A DNA stretch of 64,000 bases from the NCBI GenBank assembly GCA_946807835.1, contig OX327704.1:868001-932000 (forward strand), given 5' to 3'. Each line of letters starts with the position of its first letter. Position 1 is the stretch's first letter. Positions 60,123 through 64,000 of the stretch are shown here, piece after piece. The notes beneath the pieces were generated by a model that was given only the letters and a program-made list of their open reading frames with translations, did not search any database and had not been told where the DNA came from. The stretch comes from Ailanthus altissimus. Lineage: Eukaryota > Streptophyta > Magnoliopsida > Sapindales > Simaroubaceae. Both the position numbers and the translations under genes were made by a program.

Positions 60123-61179
60123 AGAACATGGGTATAGTAAAAATAATTGGAATTAAAATTATGTTTGATTCTTTTTTGATCATTTTCATTTTTTTCTAAA
60201 TGTAATTGAGCTTTCTTAAAAGATAAGAGTGATAGCTTAATAAGTTGCTGTTATGTATATTTCTTCATATACATTACGGCATGCGTTGTTGCATGCATGT
60301 TGAATTAGAAATCTTACTACACGTGATTTTTTTTTCTCGGTCACAGTGGTGAATGATTTAATTTTTAGAACAGAGATGAGATAAGAAATTTAACTGGTTT
60401 TGTAAAAATATTCATATGGCTTTGAGTTATTTTTAATATTTTAAAATTTTATTTTCATCCCGTACTATAAATTTAGTGATTCATAAGTTGGTAAATTTTG
60501 CTTTAACTTATTTCTCGAATGTAGTTTAGGTGGAGTCTTACCTCCACTTAACTCCAACACTTCATTGTAGAGGATATTCATCCTCAATATTTAGATTAGT
60601 ATAATATATATTCTTGTTAAAAAAAATATATTTTAATATTAAATCATTTTCTACAAATGTATTGCAAGATCGACCTATGTTATCAATAATGCCACCCAAA
60701 TATATAAAAATTAATTTGCCCACCTTTATGCTTCTTAGTTTGTTAAAAAACATGTTGAGTCCTTTTAGAAAAAAGAAAAGAAAAGAAAGCATGCTTAGTA
60801 AAATATTTTAAAAAATTATTTGAATACTAGGGCAATACATCGAGAATGTTTTAGATCAAATATATTTTAAAAAATTCAACTCAATATTTGTTTGATTTTA
60901 CCAACACACACCAAACTCATTACAATCACTAAATCAAAAAATGAATAAAATCACATACATAACGGTTTGCTTAATCAAGTTTTTAAACTCTAGATTTACA
61001 ATACAAGACTAATTTAGTTTGGAAACAATTTTTTTTTTTTTGATACAACAAATTTTCAAATAATTTTAGCGTGCAAGTTGTAATAATCTTTTAATGTCAA
61101 TCACTTATAAATGAAAGTATAAGACTTATATTTTTTTTTAAAACAAAATTTATTTATTTTTAAAACTTATTAAAAATAA

Positions 61180-61619
61180 TTTTAATAACTTCTTGACAAC
61201 TGATAAAACTTCTTCTTGACATACAGATTATTCGCGGAGGACTTCGTTATGTAGAGAGCATCAAATATTTCTTTCAAAGACCTATTGTCATTTTTTTTCT
61301 AACCACCTCCCTTAAAATTTTATCACTCAAAGATAAAATTATAATACTATGGGCCTTTTTTCTGAATGGTCTCCTTATCTAATTCAGATACAAATTTTGC
61401 CAGTCTCTTTTCTTTTTTAGTTATTACTTGAGTTCCCTAAATTATTGAATCTAACTCTTGACTCACCAGTAGAACCATAACCTTTACCTTTCATAGATTA
61501 AAATCATTTTGTCCATTAAACTTCTTTACTCATGTTTGTGAGATGCCATGATTAATCGACCTATGTTCTAATACCTATTTGTAGAGACCAATAAACTATA
61601 TATATATTTATATTAGTAT
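61180..61619 (-). mobile_element. Truncated copia: gag start and primer site
   Basis: On the minus strand, just inside the LTR at 61620, sequence related to 51240-51000 encodes the first part of a copia gag (MASHKHE..., LLVSQELDSII). It has stops and ends near 61180. A degenerate primer-binding site (AGGTATTAGAACATAG on the minus strand) lies at 61562-61577, separated from the LTR by about 40 extra bases. Everything beyond gag is missing. Confidence 0.75.
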
Positions 61620-62400
61620 TGTTGAAGCGGAAGCACACAAACAAGCTAAACAATTCACCAAAGTAATATAATAATGCAGAATAAGTTATTAAGAAATAAA
61701 AGAGAGAAAGGGTAGAAGAAGAACACACAAAGAATTACGTGATTCGGCAACTTGCCTACGTCTACGGCGGATCAAGATCACACTCTTCTCTTATTATGAA
61801 TCACAAGGCAACCACAAAGTATGCTTATTACAAGAAAGATCACAAAGAAAACTCTCTCTTTCTCTCTAGGGATTTTCTCTCACAAAGAACCACTAAGTAT
61901 AATCACTAAGATTATTGTTGATCACCAAGATCTCTCTAAGATCACAAAGATCTCACTAACTTGATCACAAAGGTTGTCAAGATCACTAAGTTGTGTTTAC
62001 AAGCCAATTAATAGCTTTTATATAGGCTTTGGGACGTCCTAGGTATTCCCTATAAGTGTAGGAGTCGTATTAGGGAGTCTTAGAGTAAGTGGGAGACAAA
62101 ATTAGGAAGTTTCATAATTTCGGGATACTGTTCCCGCGTCCAGCGCTGCAGCGTTGGGATCTCGTCGCTCCAGCGCTGGCGCGCTTTTGCTGAGCGCTGT
62201 GGCGCTGCGGTGCTGAGTGTTCTATTTTGGCGCCGCGACACCCACTCCTGGTCGCCGCAGCGCTGGTCGCATGGTGCACCTTTTTATTTTTTCATCTCCT
62301 TTCGCGTCCGTCTTCGATCCGTGTGCACCCTACACACTTAACTTGATCCCCAAATTATATTCCAATAATTTTTAATCAATATTCTCACAAATATAATAAT
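61620..62400 (-). repeat. LTR of the truncated minus-strand copia
   Basis: Begins TGTTGAAGCGGAAGCAC and carries the conserved block ATTACGTGATTCGGCAACTT, CCTACGTCTACGGCGGATCA (61733-61775) shared with 28703 and 51264. Short CACAAAG/GATCACTAAG repeats lie at 61840-61990. A strongly GC-rich patch of AGCGCTG, GCGCTGCGG and GGCGCCGCG words is at 62130-62275. The right end is approximate. Confidence 0.75.
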
Positions 62401-62512
62401 ATCCACTTTAAACTTAGACTCTCATAAATTTATTCTTAAACTTTATCCTATAAAACTTTACAGCAATGAAGATATTATTCATACCCTCTGTAACTAATAT
62501 AAGAAGAATTCA

Positions 62513-63790
62513 TAATGAAGGATATTGTTATATATTATTTCAAATTGTTAGCACGATGCTTTCATTTAATAAAAATATTGTTAATACATTGATACTACTA
62601 ACATTATAAAGTGCTGATTATGATTTTGTTTATAATGATTTATTTTTTATATTATAAAAAAATTGAGAAATAAGGCGAGGATAGAGAAGCCATTTATCAT
62701 ACATGAATTTCTCATCCTTACCCGGTTAAAGTTATTGCACAATGGGACAAAGAATAAGGCTTAAAATCATATATGGGGCGGGAAGATGGAAAAAGCCTTC
62801 CTGACCGTGCCCGTCCTATTGCATTTATACTAAATGGATGTATATAGGACCTATCTATAAAAATATATAAAAATTTAGGTCTTGTGATGCAATTTAGAAA
62901 AAATCCAATTTTGTTTTCTATTTTTAAGATTTTTCGTACTAAAATTTCCTTTCTAATGTGCCCTTGACATATTCTAACACAATCCTTAATTAAAATATAG
63001 GATATTTCATATTTGTTTATTTACTTATTTTATTATAAATATATATAGTTAATATTTTTATTAAAAAAGTTGGGTATATATTGATAAGAGATTCTCAAAA
63101 TTATAATATACGAACACGGGTATAGCAAAAATAATTGGAATTAAAATTTGTCGGCTCGATTGTAATCAATCAATTTTTTCTTATTTAATGTGTTTCTACA
63201 AAAATTATGTTTGATTCTTCTTTTTTGTTCATTTTTTTTTCTAAATGTAAATTGAACTTTCTTAAAGTTAAGAGTGATAGTTTAATCAGTTACAGTTATA
63301 TTTCTTCATATACATTACGGCGTGCGATGTTGCATCCACGTTTAATGAGAAATTATACTAAACGCGGTTTCTTTATCAAAATTGTAATATATTTGATTAT
63401 ACTAAACGTGGTTTCTTTATCCAATTTTCAATACATTTAATATTAAATCATTTTCCACAAATATTGTGCAAGATCTATGTTATCAATGTCACCCAAATAC
63501 ATATAATTTTCAAAAAAATATTGCTGAGTAAAATATTTTAAAAATTATTTGAATACTAGAGGCACTATATCAAGAATGTTTCGAGTCAAATATATTTTAA
63601 AAATTTCAACTCAATATTTGTTTGGTTTTACCTACATCAATCAATCAAAAAACGAATAAAATCACTTTCACAACAATTTGCTTAATTAAGTTTTTAAAAT
63701 CTAGACTAATTTAGTTCATAAAGAAGGTTTTTTGATAGAACAAATTTTCAATCAATTTTGTCTATTTTTCTTAATTTTTTAGAGGTTTCT
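62513..63790. repeat. Direct repeat copy 2 (uninterrupted)
   Basis: Matches copy 1 at 58467-61085 without its GC-rich insertion, so it shows the pre-insertion site. It carries about 60 extra bases near 62770-62850 (GGGGCGGGAAGATGG, GACCGTGCCCGTCC). Non-coding; a short frame at 63207-63440 is chance. The truncated copia lies between the two copies. Confidence 0.85.
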
Positions 63791-64000
63791 ATGACTTCAG
63801 TTATTTTTTAATTTAAACTTTCAGATTTTGTAATTAATTATTTTTATCAAATAAATCAAAATATAAGAAGAAACTCTATAATGTAATTTATTAGCTACTA
63901 ATCTGTATAAACAATCTTAATGAAGAACATATAAACAATCTTAACGAAGATCATGAAACTGCTTAGATGAGTGATCAATTTTTTGAAGTTTAAGTTTTGA
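63791..64000. other. AT-rich end of window, nothing recognised
   Basis: No coding frame or repeat terminus was seen. A 14-base word (ATAAACAATCTTAA) occurs twice, near 63908 and 63931. Confidence 0.5.

Larger units (their letters stand above)
58467..61085. repeat. Direct repeat copy 1 (interrupted by an insertion)
   Basis: The flanking parts 58467-58988 and 60107-61085 match 62513-63790 in the same order and orientation. Landmarks include AGAAATAAGGCGAGGATAGAGA, GGTCTTGTGATGCAATTTAG, AAATATAGGATATTTCATAT, CATATACATTACGGC and AAATATTTGTTTG-like stretches. It is non-coding. Copy 1 is split at 58989 by a GC-rich insertion; copy 2 is not. Confidence 0.85.

Overview
The window is nuclear DNA of a flowering plant, almost certainly a eudicot. 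It is AT-rich, split-gene sequence with GT-AG introns, a plant-type receptor-like protein, a plant NudC homologue (BOBBER type), plant WSD-type acyltransferases, and dense Ty1/copia, L1-like LINE and TRIM elements. The PPR relic and the receptor suggest something like Citrus/Rutaceae, but that is an impression, not a proof. There are no bacterial-type genes, CRISPR arrays, rRNA genes or convincing tRNA genes.

Three genes look intact. (1) 3666-6175, minus: a six-exon NudC/CS-domain co-chaperone (BOB1-like, 312 codons) whose splice phases all close. (2) 33645-36797, plus: an intronless 1050-residue LRR receptor-like protein (Cf-9/RLP class) with signal peptide, LRRs, island, transmembrane segment and short basic tail. 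(3) 52476-57242, minus: a seven-exon WSD-type wax ester synthase/diacylglycerol acyltransferase with an HHSVGDG motif and a TATA box. They share no pathway: one acts in protein folding, one in cell-surface perception and one in surface or storage lipid synthesis.

Three gene relics accompany them: a PPR fragment (about 1860-2430), an unassigned coding-like remnant (2440-2765), and a second WSD copy reduced to exons 1, 4 and 5 (10399-15688, minus). The last shows that WSD genes were once duplicated on this chromosome arm.

Most of the rest is transposon debris, often nested. In order: a decayed copia (about 6500-10330) holding an LTR-like insert; a small non-autonomous LTR element (11599-13368) and a TRIM (14762-15149), both inside the WSD relic; a copia with both LTRs and a target-site duplication (16595-23914), split by a 2.36 kb LTR-like insert (20137-22500) and carrying a (CA)45(CT)22 tract in a tandem duplication; an intergenic zone (26.0-31.5 kb) built from decayed copies of the sequence that also lies downstream of the receptor gene; a solo-LTR candidate (28703-29566); a third copia (37923-about 45625) with an L1 LINE inserted in gag (38475-42395, 15-bp target duplication) and a LINE 3' scrap at its end; a truncated second copy of the 2.36 kb insert (46122-about 47720) abutting a minus-strand copia (about 47722-51905); and, from 58.4 kb to the end, a direct duplication of a non-coding repeat, one copy of which carries a GC-rich 1107-bp insertion with an 11-bp target duplication while the other keeps the empty site.

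I found no clear new biological system. The best leads are the long non-coding LTR-like family, the GC-rich insertion with its empty-site partner, the GC-rich palindromic blocks shared by several LTRs, a perfect 34-bp palindrome in one LTR, and the repeat that marks lost receptor genes.
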